A stretch of 64,000 nucleotides of DNA from G965197715 sp965247615. GTDB taxonomy: Bacteria; Chloroflexota; Dehalococcoidia; Lucifugimonadales; UBA1127. Below are positions 15,902-24,317 of this stretch, piece after piece. A program made the position numbers and the translations under genes. The notes beneath the pieces are model-generated. The model was not told where the DNA came from, made no database searches, and saw only the letters and a program-made list of their open reading frames with translations. Where the stretch lies: assembly GCA_965247615.1 (NCBI GenBank), contig OZ252022.1, positions 1,922,001 to 1,986,000 of the forward strand. The letters run 5' to 3'. Position 1 is the first letter of the stretch. Every line of letters begins with the position of its first letter.

Positions 15902-17482
15902 ATGAACAATCATGAGAATCTCGCCAAGCAGATCATTGACCGATTCGGGAGCCAGTCCGCCCTGGCCGCTCTGCTGGGCAAGAGCCAGAGCACCGTGCAG
16001 CACTGGGCCAAGACCGGGAGGATACCATCCCAGTGGCACGAGCCCCTGCTGAAGCTTGCACGGCAGCAGGGGGTGAGCCTGGAGCCCGGCGACTTCGTCG
16101 CCCAGGTCGCGCCGACCATAGAGCCGGCGGACGGGAAGCTCGGCGTCCTGCTGGTGGGGCTTGGCGCGGTGGCGTCGACGCTCATCGCGGGCGTCGAGCA
16201 CATACGCCGCGGCGACGGGCTGCCGATTGGGTCGATCAGCCAGATGGCGACGATTCGGCTCGGCAAGCGGCACGAGCGGCGCGCGCCGCTCATACGGGAC
16301 TTCGTTCCGCTGGCGGAGCTTGACCAGCTGGTGTTCGGCGCCTGGGACCCCATCCCGGACAACGCCTATGAAGCCGCCATCAAGTGCGGCGTCTTGAACC
16401 GGCACGAGGAGATCGAGCCGATCGGGGACTACCTCAAGACCATCGAGCCCATGACGGCCGTCTTCGACGGCGATTACGTCAAGCGCCTCGAGGGCGTCAA
16501 CGTCAAGTCCTTCGGCAGCAAGCTCGAGGCCGTCGACGCCATACGCGAGGACATGCGCCGGTTCCGGGAGGACAACGGGTGCGACAGGCTCGTCATGGTC
16601 TGGTGCGCCTCGACCGAAAAGTTCATTACCGAGGGCGACGTTCACCAGGACATCGAGAGCTTCGTCGGCGGCCTCCGGGAGAGCGATCCGAGCATTGCGC
16701 CCTCAATGGTGTACGCCTACGCGGCCCTGCTGGAAGGCGTCCCGTTCATCAACGGCGCCCCCAACCTCTCGACGGACGTGACCGCGCTGGAGAAGATAGC
16801 CAGGGACGAGGGTGTGCCGGTCTGCGGGAAGGACCTCAAGACGGGTCAGACGCTGGTCAAGACGGTGATAGGGCCCATGCTCAAGGCGAGGATGCTGGGG
16901 CTGGACGGCTGGTTCTCCACCAACATCCTGGGGAACCGCGACGGCGAGGTGCTCGACGAGCCCGAGAACTTCAGAACGAAGGAGGAGTCCAAGCTCGGCG
17001 TGCTGGAGCACATCCTGCAGCCGGACATGTACCCCGAGCTCTACTCGGACGCATATCACAAGGTGCGCATCAACTACTACCCGCCCCGCGGCGACGCCAA
17101 GGAGGGGTGGGACAACATTGACCTGTTCGGCTGGCTGCGTCACCGGATGCAGCTCAAGATCAACTTCCTGTGCTCGGACTCGATTCTCGCCGCGCCCCTG
17201 GTGCTGGACCTCATCCTCTTCATGGACCTGGCGCGCCGGGCCGGCATGTCGGGGATACAGGAGTGGCTCTCCTTCTATTTCAAGAGCCCGCAGCACCCGC
17301 AGAACGTCGACCCGGAGCACGACCTGTTCATTCAGCAGACCAAGCTCAAGAACACCCTCCGCTGGCTCATGGGCGAGGACCAGATCACGCACCTCGGCGT
17401 GGAATACTACCACGAGCCACTCTCTTCGGCCGTTTCCGAGCCCGGCCCCTCATCCCTTGCCCAGACCGAGGGCAGGCTCTAG
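15902..17482 (+). CDS. ino1: Helix-turn-helix / inositol-3-phosphate synthase fusion
   Basis: Residues 1-60 (KQIIDRFGSQSALAALLGK, SQSTVQHWAKTGRIPSQW) are a Cro/YdaS-type helix-turn-helix. From about residue 80 the chain is a complete myo-inositol-1-phosphate synthase. It has the NAD turn GVLLVGLGAVASTLIAGVE, LVFGAWDPIPDNAYE, FINGAPNLSTD, GKDLKTGQTLVKTVIGPML and NFLCSDSILAAPLVLDLI. The enzyme turns glucose-6-phosphate into inositol-3-phosphate using bound NAD. The promoter places the transcript start at the ATG 15902; an in-frame ATG at 15893 sits inside the -10 box. The DNA-binding domain fused to the enzyme suggests a regulator that may act on the divergent glpX/ino1 region; this is inference. 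Length is 526 residues. Confidence 0.85.
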   Translation: MNNHENLAKQIIDRFGSQSALAALLGKSQSTVQHWAKTGRIPSQWHEPLLKLARQQGVSLEPGDFVAQVAPTIEPADGKLGVLLVGLGAVASTLIAGVEHIRRGDGLPIGSISQMATIRLGKRHERRAPLIRDFVPLAELDQLVFGAWDPIPDNAYEAAIKCGVLNRHEEIEPIGDYLKTIEPMTAVFDGDYVKRLEGVNVKSFGSKLEAVDAIREDMRRFREDNGCDRLVMVWCASTEKFITEGDVHQDIESFVGGLRESDPSIAPSMVYAYAALLEGVPFINGAPNLSTDVTALEKIARDEGVPVCGKDLKTGQTLVKTVIGPMLKARMLGLDGWFSTNILGNRDGEVLDEPENFRTKEESKLGVLEHILQPDMYPELYSDAYHKVRINYYPPRGDAKEGWDNIDLFGWLRHRMQLKINFLCSDSILAAPLVLDLILFMDLARRAGMSGIQEWLSFYFKSPQHPQNVDPEHDLFIQQTKLKNTLRWLMGEDQITHLGVEYYHEPLSSAVSEPGPSSLAQTEGRL

Positions 17483-17531
17483 AGCCTGCCTCATACGTCC
17501 ACCCCGATTGCTATGGACCGTGCAGGGCGGG

Positions 17532-17715
17532 CTGGATTTCCGCCTTCGGAGACCTTTGCGTAACTCCCCGTGGAGGGCGAGGTCGTGAAAGTGAAGCAGC
17601 TCCCACCGACCTGAGGCCCCTCCCCTGGATTCCCGCTTTCGCGGGGTCGCTGGCGCGACGGCCTTGTTGGGGGAGGGTTGCGGGGCCGCTACGGTGGTGG
17701 TGGGTGCGGGAGTGA
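17532..17715 (+). repeat. Composite repeat: long unit plus both hairpin modules
   Basis: 17532-17640 is nearly identical to 38098-38198 (a handful of differences over about 97 bases). The left side of the ATTCCCGC hairpin is at its end, followed by the GGTCGCTGGCGCGACGGC module at 17645-17662 and a GC-rich tail ending in a GCGGGAGTGACGGG motif. The gap 17483-18029 otherwise shows no gene. Confidence 0.75.
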
Positions 17716-18029
17716 CGGGAGGTGGAATGCGGCGCTCCATCTCGTTATTCCGTCGAAGGGCAAGATGCAGGAGATCGGTGACCCGGATGACCCAGCTTTG
17801 CGAGACGGGCTCTCTCGCCTGCACCCACCAAGGAGCCGTCCCCGCCTCCCCGCCACGGCCCTTGTGGGGCTGTGGAGCGGGCCCTCTGGCTCGCCTGCTC
17901 CTCGTTGACGGCAAGGACGTCCCTCCCGCTCATCCATGGGCGTGACAGGGGCGGCGACGCTGGGAGAATACACGGCAGAAGCGCGTCACAAAGTCTTCCG
18001 CCCAATCTTGGGCGCCTAGGAGAGCGAAC

Positions 18030-18758
18030 ATGGCAGGGACAGTGGAAACGAGGATCGGTTTCATTGGAGGGGGTTCGGACAGCAGAGGGCACATGCGCAA
18101 GTTCAAGGCGCTCATCCCGGAGGGCGTCGAGATGGAATTCGCCGGCAACATAGACATCGTGCGGGACTCCCTGGAAGACTATCGTGGGACGCTGGACGGG
18201 ATGGTCCGCGAGGTCGCCGAGACCGTCGGCAGCCATCAGTGGCAGGCCGTGGCGCTCCCGGGGGCGCCCAAGGAGGTCTTCAACCCGGGTCTGCTGCAAC
18301 AGCTCCGGGATGCCCTGGAGATACCGGCAGTCACGGCCATGGCCGCCGCCACCGCAGCCCTGAAGGCGTACTCCGCCAAGCGAATATTGCTGATGACCCC
18401 CTTCAACGAGACTGTCAACAAGGGGATCAGGGACTACGTTGGCGCGGCGGGCATCGAGGCGACGTCAGCGCCCCAGACCGTGCCCGTCTACACCGACGCC
18501 CTAGGCCTCACGCCGGAGCGCGTGCTCGACCTGACACGGAAGGCGATGGAGGGTGTCGGCCAAGTGGACGCTGTGTACTTTCAGGGCGCCATCCTGGACC
18601 CCCTGGACAACATCGAGCAGATGGAAAAGGAGTTCGACGTGCCGGTCGTGGCCAGCAACCCGGCCATGCTGTGGTACATGCTGACAGAGCTTGGGCAAAG
18701 CCATCACGTCCACGGCGGCGGGCGACTCTTGGACGAGTGGCCCAGCAGGGCGGCCTGA
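18030..18758 (+). CDS. Asp/Glu racemase-fold protein (maleate isomerase/arylmalonate decarboxylase-like) without catalytic cysteines
   Basis: The 242-residue product has the two-lobed layout of the Asp/Glu/hydantoin racemase superfamily. In each lobe a strand leads into a glycine loop: AVALPGAPKEV in lobe 1 and AVYFQGAILDPLDNIEQME in lobe 2. IPAVTAMAAATAALKAY and KRILLMTPFNETVNKGI are typical for the maleate isomerase branch. In that branch each loop carries a catalytic Cys (ACTSG-type and SCT/PCxxL-type). Here both loops lack it and the whole protein has no Cys. The start at 18030 has AGGAG upstream. A related gene lies convergently just downstream. The reaction, if any, is unknown. Confidence 0.7.
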   Translation: MAGTVETRIGFIGGGSDSRGHMRKFKALIPEGVEMEFAGNIDIVRDSLEDYRGTLDGMVREVAETVGSHQWQAVALPGAPKEVFNPGLLQQLRDALEIPAVTAMAAATAALKAYSAKRILLMTPFNETVNKGIRDYVGAAGIEATSAPQTVPVYTDALGLTPERVLDLTRKAMEGVGQVDAVYFQGAILDPLDNIEQMEKEFDVPVVASNPAMLWYMLTELGQSHHVHGGGRLLDEWPSRAA

Positions 18759-18883
18759 TCCCCGGCGCCACCGCCTGGACGTCCATGTCCAGCGCGACGC
18801 TGAACGCGGACACCGCGCGGCTCCCCCGGCGTCCACCGGGTCACGCGCATCACGGCGGCGGCGGAGCGCCGGGGACACCTCCG

Positions 18884-19630
18884 CTACGGGGTGGCAAGAA
18901 GCCGGCCCCAGCCCTGGATGGGCGGGATGACCTGCGTATGGACCAGGGTATGCCAGACCTCGGTGTTGTAGTTGGTGAACACGGACTTGCCGTGCTTCTC
19001 CTCTACCTCAACGATGGTGTGCTCCGCAATCACACCCCCGGGGACCAGGACGCCATCGGCGTCCGGCGCGCTCTCGGCCGCCTCGTGGGCGACCTCCAGG
19101 GCCATCTGCAACCGCTCTTCGAGGGTGAACTTGGCCATGTCCGCGGCCCAGTGGCCCCGTCCCACGCCGCCCACTACCTCGATGCCGCCGTCGGCGAAGT
19201 AGGCCCGGAGCCCCTCATTGACCTCTTCCGCCCAGCGGCTGCCTATGGTCAGCTTCTTGACGCCCAGGTGGTCCATGGCGGCGATGGCAGACTCCAGGGT
19301 GCTGCTGGTGGGGATGCCCGTGCGCTTTGTGGTCTCTTCCAGGAGGGCGCGGACGCGGTCCCGGCCCAGCTGGGCGGAGATGGGCGCGCCGCCAAAGATG
19401 ATGACGTCCGCACCCTCCTTGGCCAGCAGGTCGGCGCATTCGGGGAAGCTCTGGATGGCCCTGTTCACGCCCTCCTTGGTGTAGTCACCGAGACCAACGA
19501 GACCCGTGGAGAGCATCATCACGTTGGTCGGCACGATGCGGTAGAAGCGATAGGACGTCCCCACCTGAACAGCGCCGGCCCGGCTCGGTCCGATAAAACC
19601 CCAGCGGAATATGGGCATTGCAAGTTCCAC
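18884..19630 (-). CDS. Second Asp/Glu racemase-fold protein, loops without cysteine
   Basis: The 248-residue product is related in fold to the gene at 18030. It has VIIFGGAPISAQLG in lobe 1, TSSTLESAIAAMDHLGVKKLTIG after it and VLVPGGVIAEHTIVEVEE in lobe 2. At the loop positions where maleate isomerase and arylmalonate decarboxylase place Cys, it has Gly or Pro. Its only Cys (FPECADLL) lies elsewhere. The start is GTG 19630 with GGGGGCG just upstream; ATG at 19618 is an alternative. The two genes point at each other across 125 bases with no clear terminator. Confidence 0.7.
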   Translation of the reverse strand: MELAMPIFRWGFIGPSRAGAVQVGTSYRFYRIVPTNVMMLSTGLVGLGDYTKEGVNRAIQSFPECADLLAKEGADVIIFGGAPISAQLGRDRVRALLEETTKRTGIPTSSTLESAIAAMDHLGVKKLTIGSRWAEEVNEGLRAYFADGGIEVVGGVGRGHWAADMAKFTLEERLQMALEVAHEAAESAPDADGVLVPGGVIAEHTIVEVEEKHGKSVFTNYNTEVWHTLVHTQVIPPIQGWGRLLATP

Positions 19631-19925
19631 GTCGCCCCCTTTTCAGACAATTCAGTCCGGTTTTCCCAGCGGCCTTGGCCTCCGGCCCCGGCCGTTGCGC
19701 ACGCCCACAGGGTTGCCGAGACCGGGAATAAGCTCGACACAGCCCCAGGCGACCGAGCAGGATTGTACACTATCGGTGCGCCGACAGGGCAACCGAGGCG
19801 GCGGGAACACGCGCCCTCGAAGCTGCCGCAGCCAGCGCATGGCGATCCGCGGCTGTGCTGATATTATGCGCCGGGAGGCCCGAGTCCCCGGCGCCGACTA
19901 CCCAAACGCCCATAGGAGCTGCGCC

Positions 19926-21062
19926 ATGGCCAATAGCGACCTGACCCTGGTACTAGGCGGAGACCTGCACGTCCAGCGCCCCCATCCGGAGTCGATCTTC
20001 GACCACGTCATCACCTACCTCCGGCAGGCGGACATCCTCTTCGGCAACCTGGAGGCCCCCATCACGAACGCCGGACAGCGGACGTGGGCCGGCGAGGGGA
20101 TGAGCTCGAGCGAGCGAATGCTCGCCGAGGGCGTCATCTCCCGTCTGCCGGACCGGGCCAGCGGCGAGCTGAGGTCTGACGAAGCCATGGTCTCCGCGTA
20201 CACGCAAGCCGGTTTCGCGGCCGTGGGCCTGGCCAACAGCGGCGGCATGAGCCTGGGCGCCGAGGGGCTCCTGCGGTGCATCGAGGTCCTGGAAGCCGCG
20301 GGCATCGCCCACGCAGGCGGAGGGCGCAACAGGGAGGAGGCCCACCGCGCCGCCATCGTCGAGAGAGGCGGCACGCGGGTGGCCTTTCTTTCGTACTCCT
20401 CGGTAGTCCAGGCGTCAGCCATTGCAGCCGCCGACCAACCGGGACTCGCTGCGGTCCGGGTGGCAACTATGTACGAGCCACGAGCGAACTTGGCGTCCGT
20501 CCCGGGGTCGCCGCCGATCATCCACACCGTGCCCAACGCCGAGGACACGGCGGCCATGGCAGCAGACGTCCGGCGCGCCAAGGAGGCGGCGGACGTCGTG
20601 GTGGTCTCCTGGCACTGGGGCCTCTCCCGCCTCTCGGGAGGGGACAGCGCAGGCAAGGTCATCGGGTATCAGGTGGAGCTGGCCCATGCGGCCATCGACG
20701 CCGGGGCCGACCTCATCGTGGGGCATCATCCCCACATGCTCGAGGCGATTGAGGTCTACAGAGGCAAAGCGGTCTTCTACTCTCTTGGAAACTTCGCCTT
20801 CGACTTCTACGCCGAACGGGAGCTTCCCGTGGAGTTGACGTCCTTCGCCCTGGTCCGCTGCGTGGTCCGCGACAGGGCGATTCAAAGTGTGTCCTTCGTG
20901 CCCACGCGCATCCCGAACGAGGACCCGCGGCCGGTGATTCTGGACACGACCGCCGGCGAGGATATCGTGCGGCGTCTCCGGGAGCAGTCGGCGCGGTTCG
21001 ACACGCGCTTCCACGTGGGTGAGAAGGAGGTCTTGGTCGATACGGAGGTGGCGGCGGGCTAG
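19926..21062 (+). CDS. CapA-family (PGA_cap) calcineurin-like phosphoesterase, paralogue 1
   Basis: The 378-residue protein follows the CapA/PgsA pattern. It has LVLGGDLHVQ at the start, LFGNLEAPIT, VVVVSWHWGLSR, GADLIVGHHPHMLEAIEVY and AVFYSLGNFAFDF. CapA proteins are needed for polyglutamate capsule synthesis in bacilli, but most family members have no known substrate. The motif that is normally NNHxxDxG is changed here to ANSGGMSLGAEG, so one metal-binding patch may be lost. The start at 19926 has AGGAG eight bases upstream. Two paralogues lie at 48878 and 59640. No capsule genes are near. An ABC importer follows with its own promoter. Confidence 0.8.
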   Translation: MANSDLTLVLGGDLHVQRPHPESIFDHVITYLRQADILFGNLEAPITNAGQRTWAGEGMSSSERMLAEGVISRLPDRASGELRSDEAMVSAYTQAGFAAVGLANSGGMSLGAEGLLRCIEVLEAAGIAHAGGGRNREEAHRAAIVERGGTRVAFLSYSSVVQASAIAAADQPGLAAVRVATMYEPRANLASVPGSPPIIHTVPNAEDTAAMAADVRRAKEAADVVVVSWHWGLSRLSGGDSAGKVIGYQVELAHAAIDAGADLIVGHHPHMLEAIEVYRGKAVFYSLGNFAFDFYAERELPVELTSFALVRCVVRDRAIQSVSFVPTRIPNEDPRPVILDTTAGEDIVRRLREQSARFDTRFHVGEKEVLVDTEVAAG

Positions 21063-21115
21063 CGCCAGGGAGCGCGCGCTCAGAGGCAGGGCGGTCCGGC
21101 GCCCCTGCAACTGTA

Positions 21116-21143
21116 TTGACAGACTCCTTTCATGTAGTACAAT
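21116..21143 (+). promoter_or_regulatory. Sigma-70 promoter of ABC importer operon 1
   Basis: TTGACA at 21116-21121, a 16-base spacer and TACAAT at 21138-21143. This is a near-consensus promoter 37 bases before the binding-protein start. A small hairpin (CTCCG/CGGAG) lies in the leader at 21145-21162. Confidence 0.75.
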
Positions 21144-21180
21144 TCTCCGCACTCAAACGGAGAGGTTAGAGAGGAAAATT

Positions 21181-23022
21181 ATGGACCTTAGGAAGGAACG
21201 GCTCACGAAACTTGAGCTTGCGCCGATTCGATCTGCTGTCCTGGTGATGGGGGTGGCGCTGCTCCTGGCCCTCATGGTGAGGTGCGCCGGCGGCGACGTC
21301 GGCACACCCCAGGTGGCGGAGCAGCCCGCTGCGGCCGCGCAGCCGGCCCCCGCTGCGCCCGCCATGGACCCGCAGCAGCCAGCGCAGCCAGCGCCGGCCC
21401 AGATGCCCGCGGTCCCGGCGCCCCCGCGTCCGGTGTCTATGGAGGAGCCGAACTACGGCGGCATCATGCTCCTGGTCCACCAGGAGGACCCGCCCGTGGG
21501 GTGGGACAGGATGCGGGCCGCCACCAGCAGAATAGGCCGTGTGGCCGGCACCATCTACAACATGGGCAATCTGTTGAAGAACTGCCGCGATGACGTCTAT
21601 CGCGTTTGCCCCGGCGTCGCCGAGAGTTGGGAGCCCAACAGCGACTTTACCGAGTGGACGTTCAAGATCCGGGACAACATGCTGTGGCATGACGGAACAC
21701 CCCTCACGGCCGAGGACGCAAAGTTCTGGGTGGACCTGGCGGCCTTTGGCGTCGAGAGCCAGGGGAATACCCGGGCCCCCGCCCACTATCACGGAATCTT
21801 AGGGGACCCTGAGAAGGTGGAGGTGCTCTCCGGCAACCGGCTGCGGATTACGCTGCCGCGCCCGACGCCGCTCTACCCGGAGTCGCTCTCCAACCCCCGG
21901 TACAGCTTCCAGCACCCGAAGCACCTCATGCAGCCGCGCATCGCGGCGGGCGAGGTGGGCGTGGCGCCCATCGACGTGGGTCTGGTGGGACACGGCCCGT
22001 TCACCTTCCTGAGCTACGACAAGGGGATCCGCATCCAGGTCCGCCGCTTCGCCGACTACTGGGAGCAGGACGACAAAGGGCGGGAGCTTCCCTTCCTAGA
22101 CGGCATCGATTTCGCCATCATCAAGGATACCGCCGCCATGGACGCCGCCTTCCGCACTCGGAAGGTGGATGGCGGGTCCCACACCGGCGGGGGGTACCTG
22201 GACCGGGAGCGCCGGTCGCTCATCACGAAGTCTCTGGGCGACGATGTCTGGTTTGCGGAGCTGTACAACAACGCCGGCGGCTTTGCGTTCAACATCCTGA
22301 AGGAAGGGCCGTGGCAGGATGTTCGCGTCCGCCAGGCCATGTCGCTGTGGATAGACCGCGACGCCGGGATTGCCCTGGGCTCTGAGGTTTCCGATTTCTA
22401 CTCGCCCATCTTCCCGCCGGGCAGCCCCCTGGTTCACCCCGGCTTCAAGAACTGGCCGGGGTGGAGCGCGGCCACCAAGGCGGCGGACCGCGCCGAGGCC
22501 AAGCGGCTCCTTGGCGAGGCCGGCTATCCCAATGGATTCTCGATGAACATCGTGTGCGCGCAGAAGGGCGGCCCGGAGAGCTGCCTCTACTACCAGGACC
22601 AGATGCGCAGCCTGGGCATCGACATGAAGGTCGAGTTCCTGGACAACGCCAGCTGGGCCGCCGCATTCACCTCCCTGGACCACGACTCCATTGGGCGCGG
22701 CGGAAGCTCCGGGTCCACCACGCCGGAGGGAACAGAGAAGGACCTGACCACGTACAGCGTCAGCTCCACGTCAACCGCCAAGCATGAGGACCAGAAGATC
22801 GTCGCCTTCTATGAACAGCTCAGAACCGCCTCCAACTTCGACGAGCGGGCTAGCATTTGGCACGACCTGTCCGAGTACTACCTGCGAGACCAGGTGTACA
22901 CGGTCGTGTGCTGCGGCATCATTCAGGTCATCCCCTACCGGACCTACGTGAAGGGCTACGAGGTCCCCACCTTCGACGCCCACAACAGCGTCGACTACGC
23001 CAAAACCTGGCTGGACAAGTAG
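21181..23022 (+). CDS. ABC peptide-type importer, substrate-binding lipoprotein (family 5)
   Basis: The 613-residue protein has a signal segment ending in LMVRC (a weak lipobox) and a Pro/Ala/Gln-rich linker of about 60 residues. A family 5 extracellular binding domain follows: YGGIMLLVHQEDPP, GVAESWEPNSDFTEWTFKIR, WHDGTPLTAEDAKFWVD, DYWEQDDKG, DVRVRQAMSLWIDR and ADRAEAKRLLGEAGY. The family captures oligopeptides, nickel or other solutes outside the cell. A Cys pair spaced C-x7-C before PGVAESWE and a final WLDK are shared with the two other binding proteins in this window. Permease genes follow after a stem-loop. Confidence 0.9.
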   Translation: MDLRKERLTKLELAPIRSAVLVMGVALLLALMVRCAGGDVGTPQVAEQPAAAAQPAPAAPAMDPQQPAQPAPAQMPAVPAPPRPVSMEEPNYGGIMLLVHQEDPPVGWDRMRAATSRIGRVAGTIYNMGNLLKNCRDDVYRVCPGVAESWEPNSDFTEWTFKIRDNMLWHDGTPLTAEDAKFWVDLAAFGVESQGNTRAPAHYHGILGDPEKVEVLSGNRLRITLPRPTPLYPESLSNPRYSFQHPKHLMQPRIAAGEVGVAPIDVGLVGHGPFTFLSYDKGIRIQVRRFADYWEQDDKGRELPFLDGIDFAIIKDTAAMDAAFRTRKVDGGSHTGGGYLDRERRSLITKSLGDDVWFAELYNNAGGFAFNILKEGPWQDVRVRQAMSLWIDRDAGIALGSEVSDFYSPIFPPGSPLVHPGFKNWPGWSAATKAADRAEAKRLLGEAGYPNGFSMNIVCAQKGGPESCLYYQDQMRSLGIDMKVEFLDNASWAAAFTSLDHDSIGRGGSSGSTTPEGTEKDLTTYSVSSTSTAKHEDQKIVAFYEQLRTASNFDERASIWHDLSEYYLRDQVYTVVCCGIIQVIPYRTYVKGYEVPTFDAHNSVDYAKTWLDK

Positions 23023-23055
23023 CGGGACGTTGGCATAGGGCCAGCAAGAAGAGCC

Positions 23056-23104
23056 GCAGCCTGCCCTTCTCCTCACAGACGCCAAAGCGGGGAGGGCAGG
23101 CTGC
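23056..23104 (+). promoter_or_regulatory. Intercistronic stem-loop between binding protein and permease
   Basis: GCAGCCTGCCC at 23056-23066 is an exact inverted repeat of GGGCAGGCTGC at 23094-23104. There is no T-run after it. In many importers such a hairpin after the binding-protein gene protects its mRNA or reduces permease expression. The rest of the 315-base gap shows no gene. Confidence 0.55.
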
Positions 23105-23337
23105 TCTGTCTGGCAGTCTCCTGCGGTGCGCGGCGGCCGGCTCGTGCCGGTCGCGCATCGCGGGCCGGGCCGCCTCCTGCCCAAGGATGGTACACTGCCG
23201 CGGAACGTTGGGCGCGGATCCGGCGCGGCCCTCCACCGGTGGTCTGACGGGACCCGGCCCGGATAGAGGCCTGCGCAGCTGAGGGGTCGATCAGCCGTGC
23301 AGCCCGGAGCCTGCCGGCCATAACGCAAAGGCGCTGA

Positions 23338-24306
23338 ATGCAGAGATACATAGCTCGGCGGCTGCTTCTCTTTGTGCCGACCCTTCTCCTAGGGTCGATT
23401 ATCATCTTCAGCATCATGCGCGTCCTGCCCGGCGACGTGGCGCTGGCGATCCTTGGCAGCGACGAAGAGGATACCGCCTTCGACCAAGAGCAGCTGGACA
23501 GGTACCGGGAGGAGCTAGGGCTCACGGAGCCGCTGCCCGTGCAGTACCTCAGATGGCTGTGGAGCATGGTCAACGGGGAGTTTGGGGGACGCTCCCTGGT
23601 GGACCGCGAGAGCCTGTCTTCCATAGTCGCCAGAAGGCTGCCCGTTACCGTTCAGCTAGCCATACTAGCCTTCGTGATCTCCATGGCGGTCTCCCTCCCC
23701 CTGGGCGTCCTGGCCGCGCTGAACCAGAACAGGTGGTTTGACTACGTGGTCCGCGTGGTGACCGTGGCCGGGCTGGCACTACCCAACTTCTGGGTTGCGC
23801 TGATGTTCATCATCGTCATGGTGGCCTTCTTCGCCTGGTCGCCGCCATTGTTCTACATGCATGTGTGGGACTCACCGAGCACCTACTTCCTCAAGGCGAC
23901 GTGGCCGGCCCTCATCCTGTCCTGGGCGTTCAGCTCCTACGTGACGCGGGTTACCCGCTCCGGCATGCTGGAGGTGCTACGCCAAGACTACATCCGCACG
24001 GCGTGGAGCAAGGGGTTGCGGCGCAGCACCGTTGTCTCCCGGCACGCGCTGCGCAACGCCCTCATCCCGGTCATAACGCTTGCCGGGCTGCAGCTGGGCA
24101 ACCTGCTCAACGGAAGCCTCATACTGGAGAACATCTTCGGCATCCCGGGCATCGGCCAAGGGATTGTGCAGTCCGCCACGTCCCGGGACTATCCTGTTAT
24201 CCAGAGCCTGTCCTTCTTCACAGTGTTTCTCATGCTCTCCCTAAACCTCATTACGGACATCTTGTACAGCCTGGTCGACCCGCGGATCTCCTACTCTTCA
24301 CGGTAG
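23338..24306 (+). CDS. ABC importer permease, DppB type
   Basis: The 322-residue membrane protein begins MQRYIARRLLLFVPTLLLGS and has six hydrophobic helices. The cytoplasmic coupling (EAA) loop is LRQDYIRTAWSKGLRRS, and HALRNALIPVITLAGLQLG, GIPGIGQGIVQSA and DPRISYSS at the end are all characteristic of DppB/OppB. It forms the membrane channel together with the DppC-type protein encoded 11 bases downstream. The start has no strong ribosome site, but the N-terminus aligns with relatives and with the second copy at 57081. Confidence 0.92.
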   Translation: MQRYIARRLLLFVPTLLLGSIIIFSIMRVLPGDVALAILGSDEEDTAFDQEQLDRYREELGLTEPLPVQYLRWLWSMVNGEFGGRSLVDRESLSSIVARRLPVTVQLAILAFVISMAVSLPLGVLAALNQNRWFDYVVRVVTVAGLALPNFWVALMFIIVMVAFFAWSPPLFYMHVWDSPSTYFLKATWPALILSWAFSSYVTRVTRSGMLEVLRQDYIRTAWSKGLRRSTVVSRHALRNALIPVITLAGLQLGNLLNGSLILENIFGIPGIGQGIVQSATSRDYPVIQSLSFFTVFLMLSLNLITDILYSLVDPRISYSSR

Positions 24307-24317
24307 CGGAAGGACGC

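Noticed and set aside
18239..19861. 540-codon plus-strand frame
   Set aside because: It overlaps two racemase-fold genes in wrong frames and has Pro/Arg/Gly-rich shadow composition.
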